In this document: positions 11,111 to 22,305 of the stretch, one piece after another
How positions within the stretch are numbered: position 1 is the stretch's first letter
Layout of the letters: every line of letters starts with the position of its first letter
Assembly: GCF_903995435.1 (NCBI RefSeq)
Contig: NC_067149.1
Span: 56,525,844 to 56,589,843, forward strand
Length of the DNA: 64,000 nt
Direction: 5' to 3'
DNA from: Acomys russatus
Lineage: Eukaryota > Chordata > Mammalia > Rodentia > Muridae
Translations under genes and position numbers: made by a program
The notes under the pieces: generated by a model
Database searches by the model: none
The model's input: only the letters and a program-made list of their open reading frames with translations
What the model was told of the DNA's origin: nothing

Positions 11111-12439
11111 GCTTCCCAGACTTCTAATGTGTTAGGATGCCACATTGACATTAGCAGCAGAAGATAAGCCTCAGTGTTCTCAGGCCCACAAAGCCTTTTT
11201 ATGTTTCAAAGGGTATTTTCTAGGCAGAGATGCCTTGTTGATAAGGATTCCATAGCTTTAAACCCTCCAATTCTTAATAAGATCCTAAATGTTGGTAAAA
11301 TAAAAGTGGAAAAATAACCCTCCAAAGATATTTAGACTGTGGGCTAAATATATATTTTCTAGCATTCACATGTGTTTCATGTTGCAAGACTACTTTGAGA
11401 TCCCTTCTTTCTCGAGCATGTTCCACGAGGCTGAGTTTGAATGTTCCTTCTTTTTAAGAAGCATTTTTTATATAACTGTCATCATACATTATTGACTACA
11501 ATTAAAAATGTGCTTAGGCTGATCTATCCAGCCTATGAATAATTATTTTGTCTGTTGTTCATGCACTATTTTATAATTGCCTTCTGTGATGCTCTCTGAT
11601 TGACTTCCAATACAGAGAATTTTCTGCCAAATTCTTATTTTTATTATTCTCTATTTTCTAAAATGGTTTTTTGATATTCCCTGTCCTGAATTAAACTAAT
11701 TTTCCCCATATATTCCATTATTCTAGAGCAATCTATGCATTTATCTTTCTAATATAATTGCAAATGTTTTCTGCCTTACCTTATTTTTGTTCTTAATTTA
11801 TACTATGTGCCATGACATCTCTTTGAGTACATAGATTCCTTTCTCTCCTATTCTCCTCTTCACCATACCTGGCCATTGGCTGTTCATATTTTTTCTTGGA
11901 AAATCCAAGGTAGTCAGTGAAAATCAGCTGCCTCTGTCATTTAATACTCTGTGGAGACTCGAATGATGTTCACTTTAGTGCAGCGTAGTGGTACATGTGG
12001 AGCTTTGGGTAGAGATTAGTCATCTAGGGCCATGTGCGGAGGAATTACTAAGACTTAATTCCCCTATAGATCACTGAGTCTGGAACTCTGCCTATGAAGA
12101 TCAAACAATACAGAGATTATTACAAGAAGGCCTGAAAAATTGTGTTAGTCACCAAGGTTGCAGTCCCTGAAGACTGAATATGACAATACAAATTCCTCAT
12201 GCTGTAGTAAGTATGTATTGTGAAGGGTAGATGATAGAACTTGGAAAATTTACTTAAGTTATGATTTCATAGTTCACTCTAGACTTAAAGACTTCAAAGG
12301 AAACAAAGAAAGTACTTACTCCTGACAGTTCCCTATACTTATACCAGGGCACTGTCTGCTTTCTTAATTTACATAATAGAAATTCTGAATGGTCTGAGTG
12401 GTTTTTAGTAGCTGTCTCAGGAGCATTTTAAGTAGGAAG

Positions 12440-13269
12440 GGTTGAGAAAAACAGCAGAGGGAAGGAGTAAGCTGGATATCTCATATAGTATGCTCCTGGA
12501 AGCAGAAGTCCTGCAGGAAGCCAGCCTTGACCTTGACTGTGTGTCCTACAACTGGCAGAAGGGTAGCTTCTGCCAAATGTGACTCAAGTCACATCAGTCC
12601 TGACCTTTTTCAGTGTCAGCAATGAGTGAAGAGGGTAATGTATCATGAAAGAAAAATATCAACTCTAAACTCAATGGATACAGAGAAATTAGATTACTAA
12701 AAAAGTTGGCAATCAAATGTGTTAAGGGAAAAAGTGGGAATGAAGAATGGGCTGGTATGAGCTTAAAGTTTCATATCATAAATATTTTGTTCTGCTTTAA
12801 ACTTATAATACTTAATGTAATTATTTATTTATGGAATGTTTGTTTTTACTGTTTGAGAAGTACATGCATGTATACAATGAGATTTGATCAAATCTTCCCT
12901 CTTTTACCTCCTCTCTAGCTTCCATACTATCTGTCCAACTGGTAATATTTTCATAATATCATGTGGTTATTTTGGAAACTTACTTAGTCCACCTGCATGC
13001 ATGCTGATTTAGGACTAAAGCATTTACCTTAAGATGGAGATTTCCATTTCTAAACATTTTCCTGAAAACATTGATTTTTTTTTTACTTAGTATTGTTTAA
13101 TCATATACAATAATGGCCTTTGTGACATATGTGTGTATGTGTATCACTGTACTTTTCTCATAAGCATCTCTGAAACTACCTTCTCCCTTCATTCTTTCTA
13201 ATATCATATTTTCTTACTTATGTTTACATAAATATCTGTTCTCCTTCTCTCTCCTCCTTCCTCTCTCCC

Positions 13270-13270
<1 letters not shown>
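12440..13270. other. No gene or repeat recognised
   Basis: AT-rich DNA past the end of the A/B similarity. The 70-codon plus-strand frame at 12706-12918 has no features beyond chance hydrophobicity. Confidence 0.3.

Positions 13271-13348
<78 letters not shown>
13271..13348. repeat. (GT)n(GA)n microsatellite
   Basis: About 18 bases of GT repeat followed by about 60 bases of GA repeat. Confidence 0.97.
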
Positions 13349-13350
<2 letters not shown>

Positions 13351-13629
13351 AAGTCCAGTTTCTACTGCCTAAGTCTTCCAGATCTGTACCTGTCCAACAG
13401 AAAATGGTAACTTATCAAAGACTACACATTTAGAGAAAATGAACAGTTTCCAATAATTCTACAAATAGAGATGGAATTTCATATTCAATTCCCTTCTCTA
13501 TGCTGAGATATTGCTCATTAAACCTATGATTTTAACTAAAACCAAGTGTAATACCCTCTTTCATTTTTGATTTTATTAATTAATGTGTTTCTGTTTATTT
13601 TGTTTGTTCTTTGTTCAACTGATTGCTTG

Positions 13630-13735
13630 TTTTCCTGAACAAGGTCTCATGTGTTCCAGCCTGCCCACTATGTATACAAGGATAACTTTGAACATTGCAT
13701 CTGCATCCTGTCCATCCCAATTGCTAAGATTATAG
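13630..13735 (-). mobile_element. Ancient B1-like SINE remnant
   Basis: The plus strand carries AAGGTCTCATGTGTTCCAGCC and ends in TTGCTAAGATTATAG, resembling a degenerate complement of an old B1/proto-B1. Confidence 0.5.
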
Positions 13736-14065
13736 TTTAATTCTAAGGAATATTTTCATTACTATTTATATCTCCAAAATGCTCAGTCAATTAATTTACA
13801 TAAAATGTTTTCTAGATCAGCAGGATCTGAAACAATGCATTCACTCTCAGCACAGGTTGAGTTCCCCTCTCACTGCTCACCCTGGTAAACCTCATTTTAA
13901 TTTCCCTACCACACTTAAAAGTAATGATTTAAAGTGTGAAGTAGATTTTACATCTTGATGCATTTGAAGGGCACTCTGCTCTTCAAAATTAGAAAGACAT
14001 ATAGTCCTCCACAGAGCAGATATTTGAAATTTAAAACTCTGGGCACAAATGGAAAAAGGTAGCAA
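13731..14065. repeat. Local duplicate F, copy 1
   Basis: Aligns with 20003-20310 in the same orientation. Both contain TATAGTTTAAT, then GGAATATTTT, then GATTAATTTACAT-like and CTGCTCACCCTGGTAAA-like segments in the same order, with many differences. Confidence 0.7.
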
Positions 14066-14070
14066 ATTTT

Positions 14071-14082
14071 GCGTGTGTGTGT

Positions 14083-14121
<39 letters not shown>
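14071..14121. repeat. (GT)n microsatellite
   Basis: About 50 bases of GT repeat with one interruption (TATGT). Confidence 0.95.
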
Positions 14122-14122
<1 letters not shown>

Positions 14123-14329
14123 AAAAGAGGCATTCTTTTAATCTTTAATATGTGTGGGGCTCTAATGGAAAAGTTGAAGTCTGGTGTATCCCGATGACCA
14201 ACTGAGCTCAGTCTATTGTAATGGACTGATGGACTCCTTTTCTCAGGGGTTTCTAAGTGGGGTTCATTCTTCATCTGATCTGGGGAACACAGATCTTTGT
14301 TTGTTTGGTTGGTTGGTTGGTTTTTGGGG

Positions 14330-14467
14330 TTTTTTGTTTTCTTTTTGAGACAGGATTTCTCTGTGTATCCTTGGCTTTCCTGGACTCACTTTTTAGACCA
14401 GGCTGACTTGGAACTCACAAGTGCCTCCCAAGTGCTGGGATTAAAAGTGTGTGCCATCACACCTCAT
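14330..14467 (-). mobile_element. B1 SINE
   Basis: The plus strand reads GAGACAGGATTTCTCTGTGT, then GACCAGGCTGACTTGGAACTC and GTGCTGGGATTAAAAGTGTG, the complement of a B1 with a T-rich left end. Confidence 0.92.
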
Positions 14468-14469
14468 GA

Positions 14470-15595
14470 ACCCCAAATCTTGTAAGGGGCACTGCATAGC
14501 CCTCAGGGAAGATTACAGGCCCAACCTTTTCCTGATAGAATCTTTCCAGCAAGCATCAGGGGATTACAACACCGTATGTTAAGGAGATACTAACCTTCAG
14601 CAAATGACCTTTAATCGTACCTGGAAGTTCTTCCCCCACCCGTAGGATAATGGCTTTCTGTGGTCTCCTTTTTGTGAGTGCTATTGCATGTAAATGAAGT
14701 ATCCTGGAACCACTAGCCCCAGTGAATCAGACAGCTTCACCCACAAACCCATGCCCCTGCCCAAGAATTGTAATAAAGTTTTGCTGGCATGCTCAATCAT
14801 GCTTGTGCCATTCCTCTACCATGAACTTCTGAGACTCTATTTATTCCTGGGAAGGATCACTGCTGGATACTCGGGGCTTGACTGACTGCCTGTCAAGACA
14901 ATTAAAGCAGAGAAGGCAGAGCTGCCTTGGCAGCTGCTGGAGCCCATTCCATTGCAGCTAGCTCAGTGTTGACCACTCATGAAGCACCACCAGGACTCTG
15001 TCTTACTGGACCAGCCATCTGGCTGCTTTCAGGCTTCTGCCAGCTTGTTCTGCTATGCTTAGCATGGCAGAAAGGGCTGTAACACTTTTAGTATCTCACA
15101 GGCGTGTGGAGCTCCAGAGTCTCAGTGCTGTTGGATACCAGCAGCCTCACTCTACAGGAGCTAAACTGTAACACTTCGTAGGAAATTCTTTCTACACCTT
15201 GGCCTAAGACATGGGCCTTGCCCTAAAGGGCTTTAGTCGTTCCTGAAAAAAAAAACAAATGGGACCTTTGACCTTGAGACCCATATGCTTTTGTCTGGAA
15301 GCAAGCAGTGCCTGAACTGACTAGCCCCAAGCAGAACCCAGGCCACTTCCCACTTGACAAATGCTGAACTACAAATAGGAGCATTACAGGAAACAAAATA
15401 GAGGCAGCCAAGAACAAAGACATCTAGTAACAAGCAGATAAGCCTGATGTATCCTCCTAAGTTCTGCTAGTGGACATTAATTTACGTACTTAGTATTAAA
15501 CTGTATGTACCATACTTTTGCCCAGAATGTGAATATTCACCAACTGACAACCTCACATAACATGTGCATTTTTATAACCAAGAATACACCATACC
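14470..15595. other. Unassigned; possible LTR fragment
   Basis: Mixed composition and no reading frame of interest. An AATAAA at about 14771 lies within sequence that could be an old LTR, but I cannot name it. The overlapping minus-strand frames at 15433-15223 are short and hydrophobic by chance. Confidence 0.25.
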
Positions 15596-15599
15596 ACAG

Positions 15600-15890
15600 A
15601 ACAATCTCCACAATTGAGTGGAGAGTGGGGTCTGACTTTCACACGAACTCTGGTGCCCCATATTTGACCACGTCCCCTGAATGGGGAGGCCTGGTGGCAC
15701 TCAGAGGAAAGATAGCAGGCTACCAAGAAGAGACTTGATACCCTATGAGCATATACAGGGGGAGGAGGTCCCCCTCAGTCACAGTCATAGAGGAGGGGAA
15801 TAGGGTGAAAGCAGGAGGGAGGGAGGAATGGGAGGATACAAGGGATGGATACCAATTGAGATGTAATATGAATAAATTAATAACATATAT
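15600..15890 (+). mobile_element. L1 3' UTR fragment (older subfamily), target of a nested insertion
   Basis: Matches the end of the L1 3' UTR (GAGTGGAGAGTGGGGTCTGAC through to GATGTAATATGAATAAATTAA) with variants shared with the 34.2-34.4 kb fragment but not with the youngest copies. Its A-rich tail seems to resume at about 17438-17468, on the far side of the next insertion. Confidence 0.8.
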
Positions 15891-17431
15891 ATTTTTTTAT
15901 TAATTTATTCTTGTTACATCTCAATGTTTATCCCATCCCTTGTATCCTCCCATTCCTCCCCCCCCCCATTTTCCCATTATTCCCCTCCCCTATGACTGTT
16001 CCTGAGGGGGATTACCTCCCCCTGTATATTCTCATAGGGTATCAAGTCTCTTCTTGGCTACCAGCTGTCCTTCCTCTGAGTGCCACCAGGTCTCCCCCTC
16101 CGGGAGACATGGTCAAATGTGAGGCACCAGAGTATGTGAGAAAGTCATATCTCACTCTCCACTCAACTGTGGAGAATATTCTAACCATTGGCTAGATCTG
16201 GGAAGGGGTTTAAAGTTTACCTCCTGTATTGTCCTTGGCTGGTGCCTTAGTTTGAGCGGGACCCCTGGGCCCAAATCTGCCTATCATATTGTTCTACTTG
16301 TAGATTTCTAGGACCCTCTGGATCCTTTCATTTTGCTATTCTCCCATGCGTCTCTCATTTAGAGTCCCAATAGGATGCCTTCCCCTCTGTCCCAGTTTCC
16401 TGGTAAGTGAAGGCTTTTGTGGGACATGCCCCTTGGGCTAGTATGCAGATATAAGTGAGTATATACCATTTGATTCTTTCTGCTTCTGGGTTAACTCACT
16501 CATTGTGATCATTTCTAGCTCAATCCATTTATCCACAAATTTTGGGAATTCCTCTGGTCTAACTGGAGGTCTATGTGTAAAAAAATGAAACTGGACCCAT
16601 ATTTGTCACCTTGCACAAAACTCAAATCCAAGTGGATTAAAGACCTCAACATAAAACCAGAGACACTAAGCCACTTAGAAGAAAAAGTGGGAAAGAGCCT
16701 GGAACATATTGGCACAGGAGACAACTTCCTGAACAGAACACCAACGGCCCAGGCCTTAATGTCAACCATTAATAAATGGGACCTCATGAGGCTGAGAAGC
16801 TTCTGTAAGGCAGGAGACACTGTCAAGAGAACAAAGCGACAGCCTACAGACTGGGAAAAAATCTTCACCAACCCTACATCTGACAAAGGTCTAATATCCA
16901 AAATATATAAAGAACTCAAGAAATTAAACACCACCAAAACGAATAACCCAATTGAGAAATGGGGCTTGGAACTAAACAGAGAATTCTCAACAGAGGAGTA
17001 TCAAATGGCTGAGAAACACTTAAAGAAATGCTCAACCTCCTTAGTCATCAGGGAAATGCAAATCAAAACAACTCTGAGATTCCATCTTACACCCATCAGA
17101 ATGGCTAAGATCAAAAACTCAAGTGACACCACATGCTGGCGAGGATGTGGGGAGAGAGAAACACTCCTTCATTGCTGGTGGGAATGCAAACTAGTACAGC
17201 CACTTTGGAAATCTATCTGGTGCTATCTCAGAAAAATGGGAATAGGGCTTCCTCAAGACCCAGCTATTCCACTCCTTGGAATATACCCAGAAGATGCTCC
17301 AGCACACAACAAGAAAATTTGCTCAACCATGTTCATAGCAGCCTTATTCATAATAGCCAGAATATGGAAACAGCCTAAGTGTCCCTCAGTAGAAGAGTGG
17401 ATAAAGAAACTGTGGTACATATACACTATGG
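15890..17431 (-). mobile_element. Young L1 insertion with 5' inversion (twin priming)
   Basis: Two pieces of one L1. 15890-16553 is on the minus strand and runs from the tail through the complete 3' UTR to the end of ORF2. 16556-17431 is on the plus strand and contains the preceding ORF2 segment, open over 290 codons (16573-17445). The two pieces are neighbours in the element, with only about 25 bases missing between them (compare 28731-28755 in the 22-29 kb L1). The 3' piece carrying the poly(A) end followed by an inverted 5' piece is the twin-priming structure. It sits in the A-rich tail of the older L1 at 15600-15890. I see only a short CATAT-type match as a possible target duplication. 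Confidence 0.88.
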
Positions 17432-17469
17432 ATCATATGTTTTAAAAAGAAATAAAATAAATAAATACA

Positions 17470-18035
17470 CATAGTTTAAGGGGGAAAAATATACCATACC
17501 GTCACAATCTTTCATACAAAATTATAATTATGCCTTTCTTAACAACAAAAATTTCCCAGAAGACAATAATGGCAATAAACCTTAACATTAGAACTACAAG
17601 CTAATGTACAATGAAAATCCTGCATTCCCTCATGCTGGGCTCTCAAGGAAACACAGAGCAATGGACCACACTAAGAACAGCATTCCTAAATTTGACACCA
17701 GATCTATACATTAAGGTAGGAGGAAGCAGGTGCATTCCAGCTCAATAATTGCATTTCTGTGGAATAGCTGGGAGATGCACCTGTGGCAGTAGTTCTCAGG
17801 ATGTGAGTCTCAACACAATGCTGCAGAGCTCACTCCATAGCCCTTTCTCTGCTCCTCCACAGTCAACATAGCAACATGAATGAGCTCACACTGTACACAT
17901 GTTCAGGAGAAACAGTGTCTGTCAATTCTACCATATTCACTAGCTATACTTTTAACCATTTGGGACCCTTAAAAAGATCAGATGTTGTGGAATGAACTTT
18001 GTTCAAAATGAACCCAAATATTTTTTTTTTTTTAC
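17470..18035. other. No gene or repeat recognised
   Basis: AT-rich sequence with a T-run at about 18019. No frame or family is supported. Confidence 0.3.
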
Positions 18036-18250
18036 CGGAATATCAACTAGATTTGCTAATAGATCATCCCTATAGTAATAGGAATTAAAATGACTCTTAT
18101 AATTGGATATTTATTTATTTATTTGTTTACTTATTTATTTTTACTTACATAGAAAAGTTGAAGAAAAAAAGATAGACTCTAGACTGTATCAAGAACGTGA
18201 CTACATTTTGTAACAACGTTTAGTACAAAGTGACAAAATCGTAGACTGTT
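18036..18250. repeat. Local duplicate G, copy 1
   Basis: Nearly identical to 20527-20745 over about 210 bases, including GATTTGCTAATAGATCATCC and an internal (TTTA)n. Only a handful of differences are visible, far fewer than in duplicate F nearby. Confidence 0.92.
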
Positions 18251-18759
18251 TTCCTGACATGGTGGCTCCAGCAACGTGCACTTACTTCCCTCACCATCTT
18301 CTTCTCTGCAGTTTCCAGTGTGCAGGTGATGCTGCTATAGAATTAACGAAGGCCACACCCAGAATTCAGCCTTTCCAAAATGGCTAGCAGTCTATTTTTT
18401 TTTTTTTTTCTACTTCTCACATCCTTTGGGCACTGGGCCTTGCCCTTGAACACCTGGCATCGTTACTGAAACGCACACCTAAACTATGGCTAGACAATCT
18501 GAGCCAACCAACAGCTACAGTGCCTTTTTCTCAGCACTATTCTTTCCCCTAGCCCACCTCCAGCACTTGGTAATGACATCTGCTCCTAGATCAAGTTCAG
18601 CAAATCATTTTCTCCAGTATAACCATTCCTATGAAAATTACAAAACAGTCCTTAAAAGGCGGTGGGAGGGAGCCCTCTACTTTTACCACACTGTCGATGT
18701 TTTACTTTTACGAATCAGTATACGCATGTGAGGACATGCATGGCTTTGTGCTTGTGTAG
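18251..18759. other. No gene recognised
   Basis: Includes a T-run at 18396-18409. The 81-codon frame at 18486-18731 has no signal peptide, domain or splice context that I can support. Confidence 0.3.
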
Positions 18760-18878
18760 AGGGTAAAAGACAAGCCGTACATCAGTTTTCTCCTTCTATG
18801 TGGAGTCTGGAGAGCAAACTCAGGTCAACAGCTTGGCGGCAAGCGTCTTCACCTGCTGAGGCACCCTATCAGACCATG
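18760..18878 (-). mobile_element. B3/B2-type SINE fragment
   Basis: The plus strand contains AACTCAGGTCAACAGCTTGG, then CGGCAAGCGTCTTCACCTGC and TGAGGCACC, the complement of the tRNA-derived head of a B2/B3 SINE. Confidence 0.8.
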
Positions 18879-18890
18879 CTGCACATATTC

Positions 18891-18993
18891 TTATTGTTTT
18901 GAGACAAAGCCTATGTAGATCTGGCTGGCCAAGAACTCAGAAATCTACCTTTATCAGCCTAGAATTAAAAGTGTGCATTACCATATCCAGTAT
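18891..18993 (-). mobile_element. Degenerate B1 SINE
   Basis: GTTTTGAGACAAAGCCTATG, then GGCTGGCCAAGAACTCAG and TAGAATTAAAAGTGTG on the plus strand match a diverged B1 complement. Confidence 0.75.
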
Positions 18994-19254
18994 ACTATGG
19001 ACTTAAAAGTCTAAAGACTAAATGTTTTCAATAAGCACTCCAGGTTCCCCAGTATATGTACAGCACAGTGAATAAACTGCACACATAACAAAGGCTTAGT
19101 CAGAAACTGCTGTCTAAATTGCAATGTTCTGTTCTAGAACTTCTTTAATTTCTCTCAACAAAGGGTCAGGTGTATGTACCTGTCATATTTTGTTGTGAAA
19201 TTTAATTTTTTTTCAGTTCCTAAGTGGTTTTAAGAAAAGTTTTTTTTCTATGAA

Positions 19255-19690
19255 TTTTAACACAGTTTAAAGACATGTCTCTTCTAGTTCCATCCATTTG
19301 CCTGAAATTTTCAAGATTTCCTTGTTTTTCATAGCTCAGTAGTATTCCATTGTGTAAACCTACCAGAGTTTCTTTATCTATACTCCAGTTGAGGGACATC
19401 TAGGTTGTTTCCAGATTCAGCTATTATGAATAAAGCTGCTTTGAACATAGATGTCCTTGTTTATGGTGGAGCATCCTTCAGGTATATGCCCAGGAGTAGT
19501 ATCTGGATCTTGCAGTAGCACTATTCCTGATTTGCTGAGAAAATGCCATCTGCTAGGAGATGAGGGCCTCTTCCCATCCTCAATCCTCCCCTAGAAGTGA
19601 ATTGGCCAGAAGAGGGAGGGAGGGTTGGAAGGGGATAACAAGCAGGATGTAATATGAACAAATTATAATGGACTAAAAATGGGGAAAAAA
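19255..19690. mobile_element. Old L1 3' end with 5' inversion
   Basis: 19255-19550 reads on the minus strand as the end of L1 ORF2 (plus-strand motifs AGTAGTATTCCATTGTGT and GGTATATGCCCAGGAGTAGT are its complement). 19555-19690 is plus-strand L1 3' UTR ending GGATGTAATATGAACAAATT with an A-rich end. An inverted segment followed by a forward 3' end is a twin-priming layout, older than the one at 15.9 kb. Confidence 0.8.
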
Positions 19691-20002
19691 TCTTATTTTT
19701 TTCATTATCTCTACTTTATCTCACACTGGTAGCCTCTTTACAGTCTAGGACAGCTAGTTCCTGCATATTTGAACTTGCCTGTCTTTTCTATACATTGCAA
19801 AACAATACGCAGAGACATAAAGAACAGTGGCTAGTCTTGCATTTCCAAAACTTACATTTGTGTTAGGCCCTTAATATGTTTCTTCCTCCCTCCCAAACCA
19901 GCATAAGATTGTATCACTCAGAAGTGGTTTTATTGTTTGATTCCAGAAGACAGCATTTCACTTAAATGGGAGAGTTCGCACATGCCTCCCTCATGCTCAA
20001 GT

Positions 20003-20310
20003 TATAGTTTAATCCTCAGGAATATTTTTTATGGTTACTTATGTCTCCATAATCTCAGTCGATTAATTTACATTAAAATGCTTCCTAAAGCAGTGGGTTT
20101 TGATGCAGTTAGCTCACTGCCAGCACGAGCTGTGTGACCCTTTTACTCCTCACCTTGGTAAAACCTCGTTCCAATACTCAACTACACTAAAGGGCAAGAA
20201 CTTGAGTATGAGGTGGATTCTACATTTTGAAATAGTTGAAGGACTTTACTACACTTCAGAAACAGAGGGACGGATGGTTCTCAGCAGAACTGAGGTTTGA
20301 ATTTTGCAAC
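20003..20310. repeat. Local duplicate F, copy 2
   Basis: Pairs with 13731-14065. See that entry for shared motifs. Confidence 0.7.
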
Positions 20311-20526
20311 TAGCTTCGGGAGTAATTAGAAAATGGTGGGGGATTTTAAGTAAGAACCAGACCTGCTCTAATCTCTACTTTGAAAGGATTGTCCTGGCTC
20401 TTGTAAGGGGAACAAATAAGAGAAGCAGTTGAAGGGAAAATGATACCAACCTTCCTGGGGATGAGAAAATTTCTTCTTCTGGAAAAGGACAGGTAATACA
20501 AATGGTGTCACCTAGGATATATTTTG

Positions 20527-20603
20527 AAGGTAATATCAAATGGATTTGCTAATAGATCATCCCTATAGTAATAGGAATTAAAATGACTCTTATAACTGGA
20601 TAT

Positions 20604-20641
<38 letters not shown>

Positions 20642-20745
20642 TTACACAGAAAAGTTGAAGAAAAAAAGATAGACTCTAGACTGTACCAAGAAGGTGACTA
20701 CATTTTGTAACAACCCTTAGTACAAAGTGATAAAATCCTAGATTT
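20527..20745. repeat. Local duplicate G, copy 2
   Basis: Pairs with 18036-18250. The internal (TTTA)n run (20602-20640) is longer than in copy 1. Confidence 0.92.
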
Positions 20746-22095
20746 TCATGGTAACCGTAACCTATTCTGAATGGTTGTTGTGAGACTACATGAGGCCATG
20801 TTGTGAACATGGACAGAATAGGGAAGCACATGCACTGAGGGAAAAGAACTTTTTTCAAAAATAATCCTGTCATTTGAACCTACAACCCACATGAAAAGGA
20901 AATTCTGCTTTTCCTCCACATAGTCTGTGGGGTTACATATTTTTTTCTTTGCTTCATTTTACTTGTTGTGTTTTGGTTTTGTTTGGTTTGAGTGTAGGGG
21001 AGCAAGTTAATGAGGATTTCCCTTGTCCTCTGTGCTAAAGTGCCAGCGCCATGGTGCTCGTTTCAATACCACACACCCAAACTCAGTGTTCTATGTCAGA
21101 TTTTCTCTATATTCTAATTTTCCTGCATCCAATGAGTTCATAGCTCATATTTTTATTTCATGATACATTAAGCTCTTCACTCATTGTTGACAGTAGAAAA
21201 CTCCTGGGGAGGACTTGAGCTGAGTGACAATTGGCAGACACACATGCTATCTTTTGTGAACCAGAAAACAAGGGACTGTGATGTTTTCCCCAGTGCTGCC
21301 ACCCTCAAGGTCACCCACATAACACGAGCAATTCTGCCTGGCTCTTGTTTCTATCTTCTCTCTAAGCTATTTTCTGACCTGTTTCACCTGGTTTAACTAA
21401 ATGGAAATCCATTTTTTCATCTTCATTTGCATAAATCATACAAGTAAAATCTCTGTTTCTGATGAAAATGAATATTATTTATGTATTATGTTCTCCTGGT
21501 TTAGACCACTCATTTTTTAGGCTTCCTCCCATGTTTTATCTTGGATAAATTAGTTATATTCTGTCTCCTGAGAAACTAGTCAACATACATGTAATTTTCA
21601 GTGAATTTCAACAAGGTTTCACCAAAACATCCTTCCTGTGTATCTATTTTCCTTTTTTCTAACGACTTTGAATTCTTTGTTCCTCTTCCCCAACCTATGA
21701 CCAATTTTGTTAACTCCTTGAGCAGGTTCTCTTCACTATGATGCCCCAGGGCTTCCCTCTCAGGTGCCCATGTGACAAAGACATCACTTCAGACCCTGTG
21801 CTAGGAGGAGGGGAGTGAGCAAAGCCCTCTGAGGTTTGGCCTCTTTCCCCACTGGTTCTCTACTCTATGGGGTGAAAACTGATTGTCCATTCGTCACAAG
21901 CCAGTTTCTTTTTTCCTTCTGCTCCCACTGAATTTCTGACTCTCAGCTATTGGCCTTTATTCTTTGGATTCATGGAAATCTTAACATATAGGTTGATAGA
22001 AATTTTTCCCGAGAGTGTAAGGTTTTGCTGTCTCGTTGATCAATCCAATTTAGGTGATATTTTTACACTGAGACACTCAAGAGTGTTCCTGAAGT
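20746..22095. other. No gene or repeat recognised
   Basis: About 1.3 kb without an assignable repeat. Short frames (20873-20676 minus, 21184-21396 plus) lack any recognisable domain. I see nothing that supports a gene. Confidence 0.35.
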
Positions 22096-22099
22096 TTTT

Positions 22100-22215
22100 T
22101 TTATTTACTCATGCATTTTATGTATATGAATACTCTGTCTTCATGAATCAGAAGAAGGAATCAGATCCACTTAGAAATTGTTGTGAGCTGCCATATGGCT
22201 GGTGGGAATAGAACT
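22100..22215 (-). mobile_element. B3/B2-type SINE fragment
   Basis: GGAATCAGATCCACTTAGAA followed by TTGTGAGCTGCCATATGGCT and GGGAATAGAACT is the complement of a B3/B2 body. It is truncated. Confidence 0.65.
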
Positions 22216-22305
22216 AAGTGATATTTTTAAATACTCAACAAATAAGATTCATTTGCCACCACCTTTCCCTAATTTCACAGTTTTAACTTTAAAAAAAAAA
22301 AAAAT

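Larger units (their letters stand above)
6860..12440. repeat. Duplicated unit A
   Basis: Large stretches recur downstream in the same orientation. The 6860-7320 block matches both 29600-29990 (B) and 33150-33500 (C). 7330-8170 matches 33520-34230 (C). The L1 upstream matches C at 34451-35050. 10375-12060 matches 30000-32080 (B). Divergence is substantial, with many substitutions and indels, so the duplication is not recent. B lacks the part corresponding to about 7330-10370. Confidence 0.8.

Noticed and set aside
16515..16937. 140-codon minus-strand frame, similar to 28236-27973
   Set aside because: Antisense shadow of L1 ORF2.
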